Shown: positions 7,138 through 15,697, counted from the first letter of the stretch. The stretch: DNA of 43,851 nt from Melioribacter roseus (GCA_020722085.1 DYLN01000015.1:1-43851), one strand, 5' to 3'. A program made the numbers and translations. The notes: generated from the sequence alone by a model not told the origin.

Positions 7138-7992
7138 TCAGCCTAAATAAGCACGCAAATTTTTGCTTCGCGAGGCATGCCGCAGTCTGCGAATTGCTTT
7201 CTCTTTAATTTGTCTAACTCTTTCGCGCGTAAGGTTAAATTTTTCTCCTATTTCTTCAAGAGTAAGCGAATGTTCTTTATTCAGTCCGAAATACAATTTT
7301 ACTACTTCTGCTTCGCGTTCGCTGAGCGTAGAGAGTGCACGTTCAATTTCACTTCTGAGAGAATCTGACATCAAAACATAATCCGGGGAGGGCTGGTCAG
7401 CATTTTCAAGAATATCGAGCAGCCTATTTTCTTCGCCCTGTGTAAACGGTGCATCCATAGAAATATGCCTGCCGGAAATTCTTAACGTGTCAGATATCTC
7501 GCTAATATCCATATCAAGTTCGGACGCGAGTTCATGAGCACTTGGCTCTCTTTCAAATTCCTGCTCAAGGTTGCTGTAGGCTCTGCCGATTTTATTAAGT
7601 GCACCGACTCTATTTAACGGCAGTCTCACAATTCTCGACTGTTCGGCAAGAGCCTGCAGAATCGACTGCCGGATCCACCAGACAGCATAAGAAATAAACT
7701 TAAACCCTCTTGTTTCATCGAACCTTTTTGCAGCCTTAATTAAACCAAGGTTCCCTTCGTTTATCAGATCGCCTAGGGACAAACCTTGATTTTGGTATTG
7801 TTTAGCAACACTTACAACAAAACGTAAATTAGCTTTAACAAGTTTCTCAAGAGCTCTTTGATCGTTTTTCTTAATTCGAACTGCAAGTTCAATCTCTTCA
7901 TCAGGTGAAAGAAGGTCCACCTTCCCTATTTCCTGCAGGTATTTATCTAAAGATTGGCTTTCTCTATTAGTATATTGTTTGGTGATTTTCAA
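7138..7992 (-). CDS. rpoD: RNA polymerase primary sigma factor, RpoD family
   Basis: This 284-residue sigma-70 protein has region 1.2 ([19 protein letters not shown]), region 2 with the core-binding and -10 recognition helices ([20 protein letters not shown], then [19 protein letters not shown]), region 3, and region 4 with the -35 helix-turn-helix ([20 protein letters not shown]). It lacks a long region 1.1, as do the primary sigma factors of Bacteroidota and relatives. The start is TTG, overlapping the upstream vertex-protein stop by four bases, and a full AAGGAGG seven bases before it fixes this choice. Expression is therefore tied by position to the microcompartment-type genes. Confidence 0.93.
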   Translation of the reverse strand: MKITKQYTNRESQSLDKYLQEIGKVDLLSPDEEIELAVRIKKNDQRALEKLVKANLRFVVSVAKQYQNQGLSLGDLINEGNLGLIKAAKRFDETRGFKFISYAVWWIRQSILQALAEQSRIVRLPLNRVGALNKIGRAYSNLEQEFEREPSAHELASELDMDISEISDTLRISGRHISMDAPFTQGEENRLLDILENADQPSPDYVLMSDSLRSEIERALSTLSEREAEVVKLYFGLNKEHSLTLEEIGEKFNLTRERVRQIKEKAIRRLRHASRSKNLRAYLG

Positions 7993-8276
7993 GACACATC
8001 CTCCTTATTAATTCCTATGTTAATCGAATCTACAATACCAACAATTGATGCATCTACCGGTGCCATATCAACATCAAGAGGAATAACGGCTTCGCTAGCA
8101 GTAACGTAATAAATTATTTCTCCCGGACCGGCTCCAATTGTATCAAGAGCAATTATAGGATCTCCAAGCTTTTCACGTTCAGAATTTAGAGGCTGGACAA
8201 GCTGCATTTTATAACCGTTTAGGGCTTCGTATTTTCTTGTCGCCCAGATAGTGCCGATAATCTTACCGAGATACAT
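7989..8276 (-). CDS. EutN/CcmL family microcompartment vertex protein (second copy)
   Basis: This 95-residue protein matches the BMC-P (EutN/CcmL) pentamer family, which caps vertices of bacterial microcompartments. Visible hallmarks are [37 protein letters not shown] and [11 protein letters not shown]. At the usual GSSAR position it has TASEAV, so its loop differs from its neighbour. It starts with ATG one base inside the preceding copy (TAATG) and overlaps rpoD by four bases. No BMC-H shell gene or cargo enzyme other than the nearby deoB is present, so it may be a satellite of a microcompartment locus elsewhere or may serve another purpose. Confidence 0.9.
   Translation of the reverse strand: MYLGKIIGTIWATRKYEALNGYKMQLVQPLNSEREKLGDPIIALDTIGAGPGEIIYYVTASEAVIPLDVDMAPVDASIVGIVDSINIGINKEDVS
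8000..8006 (-). promoter_or_regulatory. Strong Shine-Dalgarno deciding the rpoD TTG start
   Basis: AAGGAGG on the coding strand stands seven bases before the TTG start of rpoD and lies inside the 3' end of the vertex-protein gene. It supports independent, efficient initiation on rpoD as well as translational coupling. Confidence 0.8.
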
Positions 8277-8575
8277 TATGATTCTACAATTTCTTTAAGT
8301 TTCTCTTTAACGCTTACGTCAAGTTTATCAACAATTGCCATAATAACAGCATCGACAGGTTTATTCTTTGTAAAGGTTGTTTGTCTTGCAGATGAGCCCT
8401 GAGCAACCAGCACAACTTCACCTACGCCGGCACCAACAGAGTCAACTGCAACAACGGTTGATTCTTTTGGCGTAAGGTCCAAATTAAGCTGCCGTACAAT
8501 TAAAAATTTTGCCCCCACTAAATTTTCATCTTTACGTGTAGACCAGACTGTTCCGATAACTCTGCCTAATATCAA
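8276..8575 (-). CDS. EutN/CcmL family microcompartment vertex protein (first copy)
   Basis: This 99-residue BMC-P family protein has the typical MILGRVIGTVWSTRK start, VAVDSVGAGVGEVVLV core, the conserved GSSAR loop and PVDAVIMAIVD. The start codon is TTG, with AGAGG five bases upstream at the end of the PIN gene. The C-terminus carries an extra charged helix (VKEKLKEIVES). It is adjacent to a second, divergent copy, with a one-base overlap. Two different vertex proteins side by side are common in microcompartment loci, but here they sit between a PIN-domain gene and the sigma factor without hexameric shell genes. Confidence 0.9.
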   Translation of the reverse strand: MILGRVIGTVWSTRKDENLVGAKFLIVRQLNLDLTPKESTVVAVDSVGAGVGEVVLVAQGSSARQTTFTKNKPVDAVIMAIVDKLDVSVKEKLKEIVES

Positions 8576-8576
8576 A

Positions 8577-8966
8577 TTAGCCTCTTAACTCTTTTGATGA
8601 AATAATTTTTAACCCGGTTTTCTTATATCTATTAACTTGATTTGTTAAAATAGTCAGTTTGTTAATTTTTGCAACTGCACAAAGAATTGCATCGCGTACT
8701 GACGCAACTTTATTAAAAAATTCTGAAACGTTCAAACTGTACCGTGAATTTATCCCCAAAATTTTCAGCGACTTCATCAACGAATCGACAGCCTCTTTTT
8801 CATTTTTCTTCTCTGCAAAAAAATAAAGTTCGGAAGAATTTAAAACTGTAGTAAAACATACGCCTTTACTCATAGCAATTTCAAGATCAGCAGGCAAATT
8901 CTCTTTGCTCATTAGATAGTCAATTAAAATATCAGTATCGATTAAATATTCCTGTGTAGAACTCAT
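8577..8966 (-). CDS. PIN-domain protein (VapC-like ribonuclease)
   Basis: This 129-residue protein shows the PIN-domain pattern. Asp10 lies in LIDTDILIDYL, Glu46 in SSELYFFAEKK and Asp92 in VRDAILCAVA; the fourth acidic position in LTILTN appears to be Asn109. PIN proteins with these residues are Mg-dependent RNases, often toxins. The ATG at 8966 shares one base with the upstream stop (TGATG) and is chosen over a TTG three bases earlier. The upstream small gene has the place and size of an antitoxin. The substituted fourth acid leaves activity uncertain. Its product could act as a toxin or as a processing nuclease. Confidence 0.8.
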   Translation of the reverse strand: MSSTQEYLIDTDILIDYLMSKENLPADLEIAMSKGVCFTTVLNSSELYFFAEKKNEKEAVDSLMKSLKILGINSRYSLNVSEFFNKVASVRDAILCAVAKINKLTILTNQVNRYKKTGLKIISSKELRG

Positions 8967-9247
8967 CAAAATTTAACTTTCTTATTAAAATCAGTATCAG
9001 ACAAACTCCCTTTACAGGTTAAAAATCCATAGACTACCTCGTCGGGTAAAGACTGCAGATTTTTAACCTTTTCAAAAAGTTTACGGTTTACTTTATCTTT
9101 TACCGGATTCGAAAATATATCTACCTTTATTCTGCTCGTTCCGCTTTTTCTTAGTTCATATAATTTTTCTTTCGGTATTTCAAAGCTGCCGTCATTCTTA
9201 ATTTCTGATTCGAAAGATAAAAGAAGTTTTGATTTTTCTTCATCCAT
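8966..9247 (-). CDS. Small hypothetical protein, candidate antitoxin of the PIN protein
   Basis: This 93-residue charged protein has no recognised family. Its N-terminal part ([19 protein letters not shown], then SRIKVDIF) resembles the first strand-helix-strand of AbrB/SpoVT-type swapped-hairpin DNA-binding antitoxins, and the rest is Lys-rich and helical. It overlaps deoB by eight bases and the PIN gene by the TGATG junction. Order (small protein first, PIN second) and coupling match vapBC modules. Assignment is by context and a weak motif. Confidence 0.5.
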   Translation of the reverse strand: MDEEKSKLLLSFESEIKNDGSFEIPKEKLYELRKSGTSRIKVDIFSNPVKDKVNRKLFEKVKNLQSLPDEVVYGFLTCKGSLSDTDFNKKVKF

Positions 9248-10403
9248 TTAAAAAACTATCTCCTTGCAAATTATTATTAATCTGGAAATAATGGGCTACT
9301 GTTTGTGCAACATCGGAAAAAGTTTTTCTAATTCCCAGATCGGTTCCAAGAACATGTTTGCGGTAATAAAGTAATGGAACATATTCCCTGCTATGGTCTG
9401 TGCTTTTTGATGTCGGGTCGTTTCCATGGTCAGCGGTTATGATCAGTCTGTCTGTCTCATCCATCGCATTAATAATTTCCGGCAGACTGCTGTCAAACTC
9501 CAGTAATGCTTTGTAAAAACCATCAGGGTCCAAACGATGACCATAATAAACATCAAAGTCAACGAGGTTAGCAAAGATGAAACTGTTATGCTCATTTTTC
9601 ATATTTGCAATTATTTTCTGAACGCCTTCTTGATTGCTTTTGGTTTTATCTTTCTTTCTGATTCCGCGGTAATTAAAAAGATCGTTAATCTTTCCGATTG
9701 CAATGGTTTGTATTCCCGCATCGTACAAATAATCTAAAATTGTTGGACCGAAAGGGTCTAATGAAAAATCTCTTCGGTTAGTTGTTCTGCTAAAATTACC
9801 GGGAGTGCCGATAAAAGGACGCGCTATAATTCTTCCCACAGCATCACTGCCGGTAAGAACTTTGTCGCGGGATATTTGACAAATTTCATAAAGACGTTCC
9901 AAAGGGATTACTTCTTCATGTGCTGCAATTTGAAAAACAGAATCGGCAGAAGTATAAACTATTGGATAAGCAGTTCTGATATGCTCTTCACCAAGTTCTT
10001 TTATAATTTCGGTTCCAGAAGCCGGTATGTTGCCGAGTATTCCTTTTACCCCCGTCTCCGCTAAAAACTTATCGATAATTCTCTGAGGAAAGCCTTCAGG
10101 ATACAGCGGAAATTCTTTATCAACTTTCAAACCGCCTAATTCCCAGTGTCCGGTAGTAGAATCTTTTCCGATAGATACTTCAGCCATCTTTCCAAAAGAT
10201 GCCATCGGATATTTTTGTGGGGGCATTCCTTTAATTGGACTAATGTTACCGAGTCCTAATTTTGCAAGATTAGGAAGGGTTAAACCTCCTAATTTTTCGG
10301 CCATGTTACCGAGTGTATTACTTCCCAAATCATTATACTTTTGTGCATCAGGCAGTTCACCGATACCAACCCCATCTAACACTATGACTATAAAATTTTT
10401 CAA
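9240..10403 (-). CDS. deoB: Phosphopentomutase
   Basis: DeoB interconverts (deoxy)ribose 1-phosphate and 5-phosphate in nucleoside salvage. The 387-residue length is typical. Metal-binding and catalytic motifs of the alkaline-phosphatase superfamily are all visible: [13 protein letters not shown] (Asp10), the phosphorylated Thr84 in [10 protein letters not shown], the [12 protein letters not shown] Asp/His pair, TADHGNDPT and [10 protein letters not shown]. The start is TTG ([11 protein letters not shown]) without a strong Shine-Dalgarno sequence. It overlaps the next gene by eight bases. Deoxyribose 5-phosphate is the substrate of DeoC, an enzyme found inside some sugar-phosphate-utilising microcompartments, which makes the nearby vertex proteins notable (inference). 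Confidence 0.95.
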   Translation of the reverse strand: MKNFIVIVLDGVGIGELPDAQKYNDLGSNTLGNMAEKLGGLTLPNLAKLGLGNISPIKGMPPQKYPMASFGKMAEVSIGKDSTTGHWELGGLKVDKEFPLYPEGFPQRIIDKFLAETGVKGILGNIPASGTEIIKELGEEHIRTAYPIVYTSADSVFQIAAHEEVIPLERLYEICQISRDKVLTGSDAVGRIIARPFIGTPGNFSRTTNRRDFSLDPFGPTILDYLYDAGIQTIAIGKINDLFNYRGIRKKDKTKSNQEGVQKIIANMKNEHNSFIFANLVDFDVYYGHRLDPDGFYKALLEFDSSLPEIINAMDETDRLIITADHGNDPTSKSTDHSREYVPLLYYRKHVLGTDLGIRKTFSDVAQTVAHYFQINNNLQGDSFLNG

Positions 10404-10409
10404 CGGATT

Positions 10410-12287
10410 TTAATTTGTAGTTTTAACTGTGTTTCCACCTTTTTCTAGCGCCTTGTTTAATGCAAGTTCTGCATCATAAAGAATTTCGTGGACGTCCGTC
10501 TTTCCCTGTGTAGAACTGACCCCTATTGAAACAGTAAAGGTAGTCTGCTTGGAAACTACCGCAACGGGCTTGCGCGCAATTTTTACGCGTAATTTTTCTG
10601 CCCAAAGAAAAACATCTTTTGCAGAAGTATTAAAGAAATAAACGCCGAATACTCTTTCTTTTAGTCTGCCGAAAAGATTAAGCGGCGTCATTTCGTCTTT
10701 AATCATTTGTGCAACAGCTTTCAAAACTTTCGGGAAAGGATTGCCGTCAAAAAGCGAATCTTGCTCAAGAAATTCATCAATGCTGATTAAGGCAACAGCA
10801 CCCTGAGCATTAAACTCCTTTGCTTTGACCAGATCAACAGCTAATCTTTCAACAAAGGAATTGTAATTCAAAGCTTTGGTTTCTATATCTACCGAGAGGA
10901 GGCTTTTAAATACATTTATAGTCGAATAGGAATACAAAATAAACGCAAACATCTTCATGGAATTTTTAACAAAATTTACATCATCGTTGGAATAAGCGTT
11001 CTTTTTCAGACTTTCAAAACACAATACGCCATAATTCTTCTCGTCGTAAATCATAGGAATTGCAAGAAAAGAGCCGTCAAAACTTACATCTTCCGACTGT
11101 GCAAAACGAGGAAAATCAGAATTTGTTGTATCATCAATTTTCACAGGGATTCCGCTCAATATTGCTTTGCCAACAAGGGTTCTGCTTAGATCGACCTCAA
11201 GGTTTTCTCCAACATATTTAAGCGATGTACGGTTAACAATTTTTGTTGTCTTGAATTTTTGTTCGGATGGGAAATAATAAACAAAAGTAAAGGCGTCCCA
11301 CGGAATTAATCCGCTGACCGCACTTTCAAGAGAAGCAAAAAGTTCGGATTCAGTTTCAAATCTCCTGTCACAGCTTAAGACACTAAGCAAGGCTCTTAAT
11401 CTTTGTTCCGATTGAGTCTCGCTGAACTTCTCTTCGAACATTGAAATTATTATTGAAATTACTCGTACCACTCTCCCGAGAGAAAAAATTGACTCGATAC
11501 CGAAAGCATCGTTTACTTTCGAATCAAGTGCAAGTACACCGGCAAGGGATTTGCCGTAAAATAAAGGAACACCTACAAAACTTTTTATTCCTTGCGGCAC
11601 AGAATAATATCTAATAACATCTCTTTCTGCCAAAGGAGAAATATCGCTCAGTAATTCTGGTTCTTCTTTTTGGATTATCTTGCCTAAGATATCATCCTCA
11701 AGATCAAATTTTTTCTTTGTAATATGATTGGAGCTTGACACAAACCTTTCAAGTGTAAGACGCTTTTTAACTTTGTTATACCAAAAGAAAACTGCAGTGT
11801 GAGCCATAAAAGCATCTTTAACGATGTTGAGAATTTTTTCCAGGACAAAGCCAAATTGTTCATCCTGGTTTACATCATGTGGAAATTCTTCATGAACTAT
11901 TTTATCAAAATGCTCTTTGAAGTCCTCCGGTTTGAAAAAATCTTTCTTTGTGCGAGGTATTGTTTGATTAAAATTCTCCTGTGTTAATATCTCAATATTT
12001 TTGTTTGTCGAAACAATTTTAAATTCTTCACCTTCATTTGTATCATACTCTATTTCTTCGCCGGGAGTATTTTTTCCCGTTTCTTTGGGAAACTCTTCGA
12101 AGTTTTGCTGAGGTGGAGTTATTCCAACTCTTAAAGAATCACGCAAAAAAATTATGAACGCAACATAGATAACCAAAATAAGTGATGAAATAATACGCAG
12201 CATCAAATCATCGGTTAAGAATGGAATAGCAATCAACACCGGGATAAAAATAAATATAAAAAGTCTTTTCTTGTTTTTGTCGGTCAT
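10410..12287 (-). CDS. Membrane protein with two GAF domains and a degenerate GGDEF domain
   Basis: Two membrane helices (about residues 10-28 and 32-50) are followed by an acidic linker. A GAF-like domain (about 145-290) contains SFVGVPLFYGKSLAGVLALD. A second GAF domain (about 310-455) contains GSFLAIPMIYDEKNYGVLCF. A GGDEF-type fold (about 470-620) ends in TTFTVSIGVSS and a final AELALNKALEKGGN helix. The GGDEF signature reads KERVF at about residues 545-549, so diguanylate cyclase activity is unlikely; it may bind nucleotide or act as a scaffold. The ATG at 12287 is preferred to a TTG two codons upstream. It lies six bases before deoB. The input signal is unknown. Confidence 0.8.
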   Translation of the reverse strand: MTDKNKKRLFIFIFIPVLIAIPFLTDDLMLRIISSLILVIYVAFIIFLRDSLRVGITPPQQNFEEFPKETGKNTPGEEIEYDTNEGEEFKIVSTNKNIEILTQENFNQTIPRTKKDFFKPEDFKEHFDKIVHEEFPHDVNQDEQFGFVLEKILNIVKDAFMAHTAVFFWYNKVKKRLTLERFVSSSNHITKKKFDLEDDILGKIIQKEEPELLSDISPLAERDVIRYYSVPQGIKSFVGVPLFYGKSLAGVLALDSKVNDAFGIESIFSLGRVVRVISIIISMFEEKFSETQSEQRLRALLSVLSCDRRFETESELFASLESAVSGLIPWDAFTFVYYFPSEQKFKTTKIVNRTSLKYVGENLEVDLSRTLVGKAILSGIPVKIDDTTNSDFPRFAQSEDVSFDGSFLAIPMIYDEKNYGVLCFESLKKNAYSNDDVNFVKNSMKMFAFILYSYSTINVFKSLLSVDIETKALNYNSFVERLAVDLVKAKEFNAQGAVALISIDEFLEQDSLFDGNPFPKVLKAVAQMIKDEMTPLNLFGRLKERVFGVYFFNTSAKDVFLWAEKLRVKIARKPVAVVSKQTTFTVSIGVSSTQGKTDVHEILYDAELALNKALEKGGNTVKTTN

Positions 12288-12321
12288 CCGCAACCAAAAG
12301 AATATGTTTTAATAGCCGCTA

Positions 12322-12350
12322 GATTTAATTTACATTAAATACTGCGTCAA
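12322..12350 (-). promoter_or_regulatory. Candidate sigma-70 promoter upstream of the GAF/deoB genes
   Basis: On the minus strand TTGACG (12345-12350) is followed after 17 bases by TAAATC (12322-12327), about 35 bases before the GAF-protein start. The -35 is good and the -10 weak. It resembles the rpsL promoter in layout. The 125-base gap after engB leaves room for a promoter. Confidence 0.35.
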
Positions 12351-12418
12351 TAATAATAAACTTTTTGTAAATATTCATTCTCGGTTTTCTTTGCGGTTAT
12401 ACAGGAAGTGAGAACGTA

Positions 12419-12997
12419 TTAAGCAAAAAATTTTTCTATGCGAAAATCGATTTCTTTTTTGCCTTTTCCCGTAACAGATGAGTAAGTAAGAAGGTTTTCA
12501 TTAAATATCAGTTCGTTGAAATATTCTGTGATTCTGGTTTTTGCTTTTTCAATTTCGGATTGTTTCAATTTATCTATCTTATTAAGAATAACAATGTAGG
12601 GGATTTTAAATTCTTTTAGATAATTGTTAAGCTGAATGTCATTCTGCATTGGTTCATATCTGCTATCTATCAAATGAATAGCAAGCCGATCATTTCGTTT
12701 AAGAAGAAAGAATTTCTCTATTAGACTTTCCCATCGATTTCTTTCCGATTTAGAGACTTTTGCGTAACCGAATCCTGGCAAATCAACCATATAAAATTTT
12801 TCATTAACCAAATAATAATTAATTGATCTAGTTTTACCAGGCGAGGAACTTGTCTTTGCTATTTTCTTACCAAATAGGGAATTAATAAAAGAAGATTTGC
12901 CTACGTTGGATCTGCCGCATAAAATTACTTCCGGCAAAGATTTTTTCGGAAGTTGGTCAATATGATAAACTGATTTTATAAAAGTAATTGTTTTCAT
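12419..12997 (-). CDS. engB: Ribosome biogenesis GTP-binding protein EngB/YsxC
   Basis: This 192-residue GTPase assists late assembly of the large ribosomal subunit. G-motifs are complete: GRSNVGKS (28-35), the switch Thr near SSPGKTRSI, DLPGFG (72-77), NKID (139-142) and YSSVTGKGK. Length and motif spacing are typical. The ATG lies only six bases beyond the T-run of the rplQ terminator, and no Shine-Dalgarno sequence fits in that space. Expression may therefore depend on terminator read-through from the ribosomal operon, with the hairpin in its leader. Confidence 0.95.
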   Translation of the reverse strand: MKTITFIKSVYHIDQLPKKSLPEVILCGRSNVGKSSFINSLFGKKIAKTSSSPGKTRSINYYLVNEKFYMVDLPGFGYAKVSKSERNRWESLIEKFFLLKRNDRLAIHLIDSRYEPMQNDIQLNNYLKEFKIPYIVILNKIDKLKQSEIEKAKTRITEYFNELIFNENLLTYSSVTGKGKKEIDFRIEKFFA

Positions 12998-13003
12998 ATA
13001 AAC

Positions 13004-13030
13004 AAAAAAAGCAGCCCTACACCGGCTGCT
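13004..13030 (-). terminator. Intrinsic terminator of the ribosomal protein operon
   Basis: On the minus strand a perfect 7-bp stem AGCAGCC/GGCTGCT with a 7-base loop is followed directly by seven T. It begins 24 bases after the rplQ stop, and engB starts six bases after its T-run. Confidence 0.9.
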
Positions 13031-13054
13031 CTTTCATTTTAACCACAATTTATT

Positions 13055-13600
13055 TTACTCGTCTTTCTTTTTCTTCGCCGCAGATTTCTTAGCTTTAGTT
13101 TCATTCTTCTCGGTTGTTTCTTCGATCACATTAGCTTCTTCAACTTTTTCTTCTTTCTTTTCCACTTTCTTTTTTTCTTTTTTCTCTTCCTGTTTTTCGG
13201 ATTTTTCTGCTTGTTTACTCTTAGCTTTTTCAAGATTGATGTCGCTGTAATCTACTAGTTCAAGAATTGCAAGCTCGGCAGCATCACCTTTTCGCCTTCC
13301 AAGTTTAACGATTCTCGTATATCCGCCGGGTCTGTCTCCGACTTTTACTGCGACGTCATTAAATAATTCTTTAACAACGTCTTTATCATTAATCTGAGCA
13401 GCAACATATCTCCTTGCATGCACGGAGTCGTTTTTTGCTTTAGTGATAATCGGCTCAACAAAAGACCTCGTTTCTTTAGCTTTGGCAACCGTAGTTTTTA
13501 TTCTTTTATGGCGCAGCAGCGAAACAGCTAAGGTTCTCAATGTAGCCAAACGATGACTGTGTGTTCTCTTAAGTTTTCTTCCTTTAACTCTATGTCTCAT
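13055..13600 (-). CDS. rplQ: 50S ribosomal protein L17 with long charged C-terminal tail
   Basis: Residues 1-120 are a normal L17 (MRHRVKGRKLKRTHSHRLAT, later RPGGYTRIVKLGRRKGDAAE and AILELVDY). Residues 125-181 are an added Lys/Glu/Ala-rich tail that is probably extended or coiled. L17 lies near the exit tunnel of the large subunit. Tails of this kind occur in Bacteroidota relatives. A GGAGA element precedes the ATG. It is the last gene of the alpha operon and is followed by a strong terminator. Confidence 0.97.
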   Translation of the reverse strand: MRHRVKGRKLKRTHSHRLATLRTLAVSLLRHKRIKTTVAKAKETRSFVEPIITKAKNDSVHARRYVAAQINDKDVVKELFNDVAVKVGDRPGGYTRIVKLGRRKGDAAELAILELVDYSDINLEKAKSKQAEKSEKQEEKKEKKKVEKKEEKVEEANVIEETTEKNETKAKKSAAKKKKDE

Positions 13601-13621
13601 TAAATTATCTCCAGAAATGAA

Positions 13622-14617
13622 CTATTTTTCTTCGGGAATATTTTTTATGTATTTGTCAACATCCATTCCGAACTCGAGTCCGTAATTTTCAATAATCTCA
13701 ATAAGCTCAGCTAATGATTTTCTTCCGAAATTTCTAAACTTCAGCATTTCGTTCTCGTCTCTTTTAACAAGATCGGCTAAAGTTTTTATGTTGGCAGCTT
13801 TCAGGCAATTATGCGAACGCACACTCAATTCAAGGTCATCAACACTGGTTAATAATATCTTTCTAACACGTTCTGTTTCAGCGTCTTCTTTTTTCTCTAC
13901 TTTTTCTTCTTCCTGGTCGGTATCAAAATTGATGAAGAAATTAATATGGTCTTTTAATATTTTAGCAGCGTTTGATACCGCTTCTTCGGGAGTAATAGAA
14001 CCATCGGTTTTGACCTCGAGAGTTAATTTTTCGTAGTCATTTCTTTCGCCAATTCTAACATTTTCAACATCATATTTCACACTAATGATCGGTGTAAAGA
14101 TCGAGTCAATTGGAATTATCCCGATTGTTTGATCCTGTATTTTTTGTTCATTAGCCGGTACATATCCCTTACCCAGACCGAAGCGAAGTTCCATATTAAT
14201 TTTTGCATCGGCATTTAATTTGGCTATATGCTGGTCAGGGTTTAAAATTTCTATATCTGGACAAGCATTTTGCAATGCTTTTGCTGTAAAATCCATTGGA
14301 CCGGTTAAAGAAATTTCCATTCCAGTGGTCTTTTTGTTAATAATTCTCATTCTCACTTTTTTGAGATTAAGAATTAATTCTGTCATATCTTCGACCACAC
14401 CGGGTATTGTTGAAAACTCGTGCAGGACACCTTCAATTTTAATTGCAATAATAGCAGCACCCGTTAAAGACGAAAGTAAAACTCTGCGCATTGCATTGCC
14501 TAATGTAACACCAAACCCACGTTCCAACGGCTGGAGATACAATTTACCGTAATTGTTAGAACTGGATGACCCTTCTAAAACTACACCTTCCGGCATTTTT
14601 ATAAACGGATAGTTCAT
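13622..14617 (-). CDS. rpoA: DNA-directed RNA polymerase subunit alpha
   Basis: The 331-residue alpha subunit nucleates polymerase assembly. Its N-terminal domain contains GFGVTLGNAMRRVLLSSL and the LHEFSTIPGVVEDMTE dimer region. An acidic linker (about 240-255) precedes the C-terminal domain (ELSVRSHNCLKAANIKTLADL, then FRNFGRKSLAELIEII), which contacts upstream DNA and activators. Length and domains are normal. It sits between rpsD and rplQ in the alpha operon with gaps of 26 and 21 bases. Confidence 0.98.
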   Translation of the reverse strand: MNYPFIKMPEGVVLEGSSSSNNYGKLYLQPLERGFGVTLGNAMRRVLLSSLTGAAIIAIKIEGVLHEFSTIPGVVEDMTELILNLKKVRMRIINKKTTGMEISLTGPMDFTAKALQNACPDIEILNPDQHIAKLNADAKINMELRFGLGKGYVPANEQKIQDQTIGIIPIDSIFTPIISVKYDVENVRIGERNDYEKLTLEVKTDGSITPEEAVSNAAKILKDHINFFINFDTDQEEEKVEKKEDAETERVRKILLTSVDDLELSVRSHNCLKAANIKTLADLVKRDENEMLKFRNFGRKSLAELIEIIENYGLEFGMDVDKYIKNIPEEK

Positions 14618-14643
14618 GTAGAATCCTCTTTATTAATTAGATT

Positions 14644-15270
14644 TTACTTAGAATACAATTCAACGATTAACTGCTCATTTGCATTAAGCGGAATATCTTC
14701 TCTTTCGGGGACATTTAAGAAAGTACCCGAGAGCGTAGCTTTATCGATTGTGAGCCAGTTGTATACGTTATCCTTTGTTCTTCTCAACGAATTGTGAATT
14801 ACATCCAACTTCTTACTCTTATCGCAAACAGCCACAACATCACCGGCAGCTAAAGAATAAGAAGGAATGTCTACAATATGTCCGTTTACGGTAAAATGTC
14901 TATGAAGAACGAGCTGACGTGCAGCTTTGCGTGACGGCGCAAATCCTAATCTATAAACAGTGTTATCCAATCTTTTTTCAAGTAATTTTACCAGATTCGC
15001 ACCAGTTACGCCTTTTTGTCTGTTTGCTTTTTCAAAATAGTTACGGAATTGTGTTTCAACCAATCCATAAATTCTTTTTACTTTTTGTTTTTCCCTCAAT
15101 TGCACACCGTATTCCGAAAATTTGGAACGACGGCTTATTCCGTGCTGTCCAGGAGGATAATTTCTTTTTTCAATCGGACACTTTTCGGAAAAACATTTGC
15201 TGCCTTTCAAAAATAATTTCTGCCTTTCTCTTCTGCATAGTTTACAACTTGAACCTATATATCTTGCCAT
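14644..15270 (-). CDS. rpsD: 30S ribosomal protein S4 (zinc-type)
   Basis: This 208-residue S4 is an early 16S rRNA binder and translational regulator in some bacteria. The N-terminus has four cysteines (9, 12, 26, 31) in the pattern CKLC...CFSEKC, so it is the zinc-containing form. The S4 RNA-binding domain follows ([20 protein letters not shown], then [14 protein letters not shown]). The ATG, length and C-terminus (LIVELYSK) are normal. It lies between rpsK and rpoA. Confidence 0.98.
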   Translation of the reverse strand: MARYIGSSCKLCRRERQKLFLKGSKCFSEKCPIEKRNYPPGQHGISRRSKFSEYGVQLREKQKVKRIYGLVETQFRNYFEKANRQKGVTGANLVKLLEKRLDNTVYRLGFAPSRKAARQLVLHRHFTVNGHIVDIPSYSLAAGDVVAVCDKSKKLDVIHNSLRRTKDNVYNWLTIDKATLSGTFLNVPEREDIPLNANEQLIVELYSK

Positions 15271-15285
15271 CTATTTTTTTCTCCT

Positions 15286-15672
15286 TTATACTCTTCTTTT
15301 TTTAGGCGGTCTGCAGCCGTTATGAGGAATAGGTGTGTTGTCTTTAATCGATAAAATTTGGAGTCCCGCTGTACTTAATGCTCTAATAGCAGCTTCTCTT
15401 CCGGCGCCTGGTCCTTTAACAAAAACATCAACTTTTCTCAGTCCTAAATCATAAGCTTCTTTTCCTGCAGCCTCAGCAGTTACCTGAGCGGCAAAGGGAG
15501 TATTTTTTCTTGAACCCTTAAAACCGTTTTTGCCGGCTGAAGACCATGAAATAGTATTGCCGTAAATGTCGGTAATAGTTACAAGTACATTATTAAAAGA
15601 TGCTTTAATATGTGCAACTCCCACTGCATCTACGTGGACTTTCTTTTTTGCTTTTTTAACTACTTTAGCCAA
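15286..15672 (-). CDS. rpsK: 30S ribosomal protein S11
   Basis: This 128-residue platform protein shows [18 protein letters not shown], the [13 protein letters not shown] segment, and the C-terminal [16 protein letters not shown] end, all diagnostic of S11. The only possible start is TTG with GGAGA upstream; no ATG occurs near the N-terminus. It is part of the alpha operon, between rpsM and rpsD. Confidence 0.97.
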   Translation of the reverse strand: MAKVVKKAKKKVHVDAVGVAHIKASFNNVLVTITDIYGNTISWSSAGKNGFKGSRKNTPFAAQVTAEAAGKEAYDLGLRKVDVFVKGPGAGREAAIRALSTAGLQILSIKDNTPIPHNGCRPPKKRRV

Positions 15673-15697
15673 ATTTTTCTCTCCTATTGATAAGTTA

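Noticed and set aside
13055-13226. L17 Lys/Glu tail as a fused extra protein
   Set aside because: It is low complexity, has no domain pattern, and similar tails are common in related phyla.
14919-15305. 128-codon plus-strand ORF opposite rpsD
   Set aside because: Phe/Leu/Cys-rich shadow of a conserved ribosomal gene without any recognisable domain.
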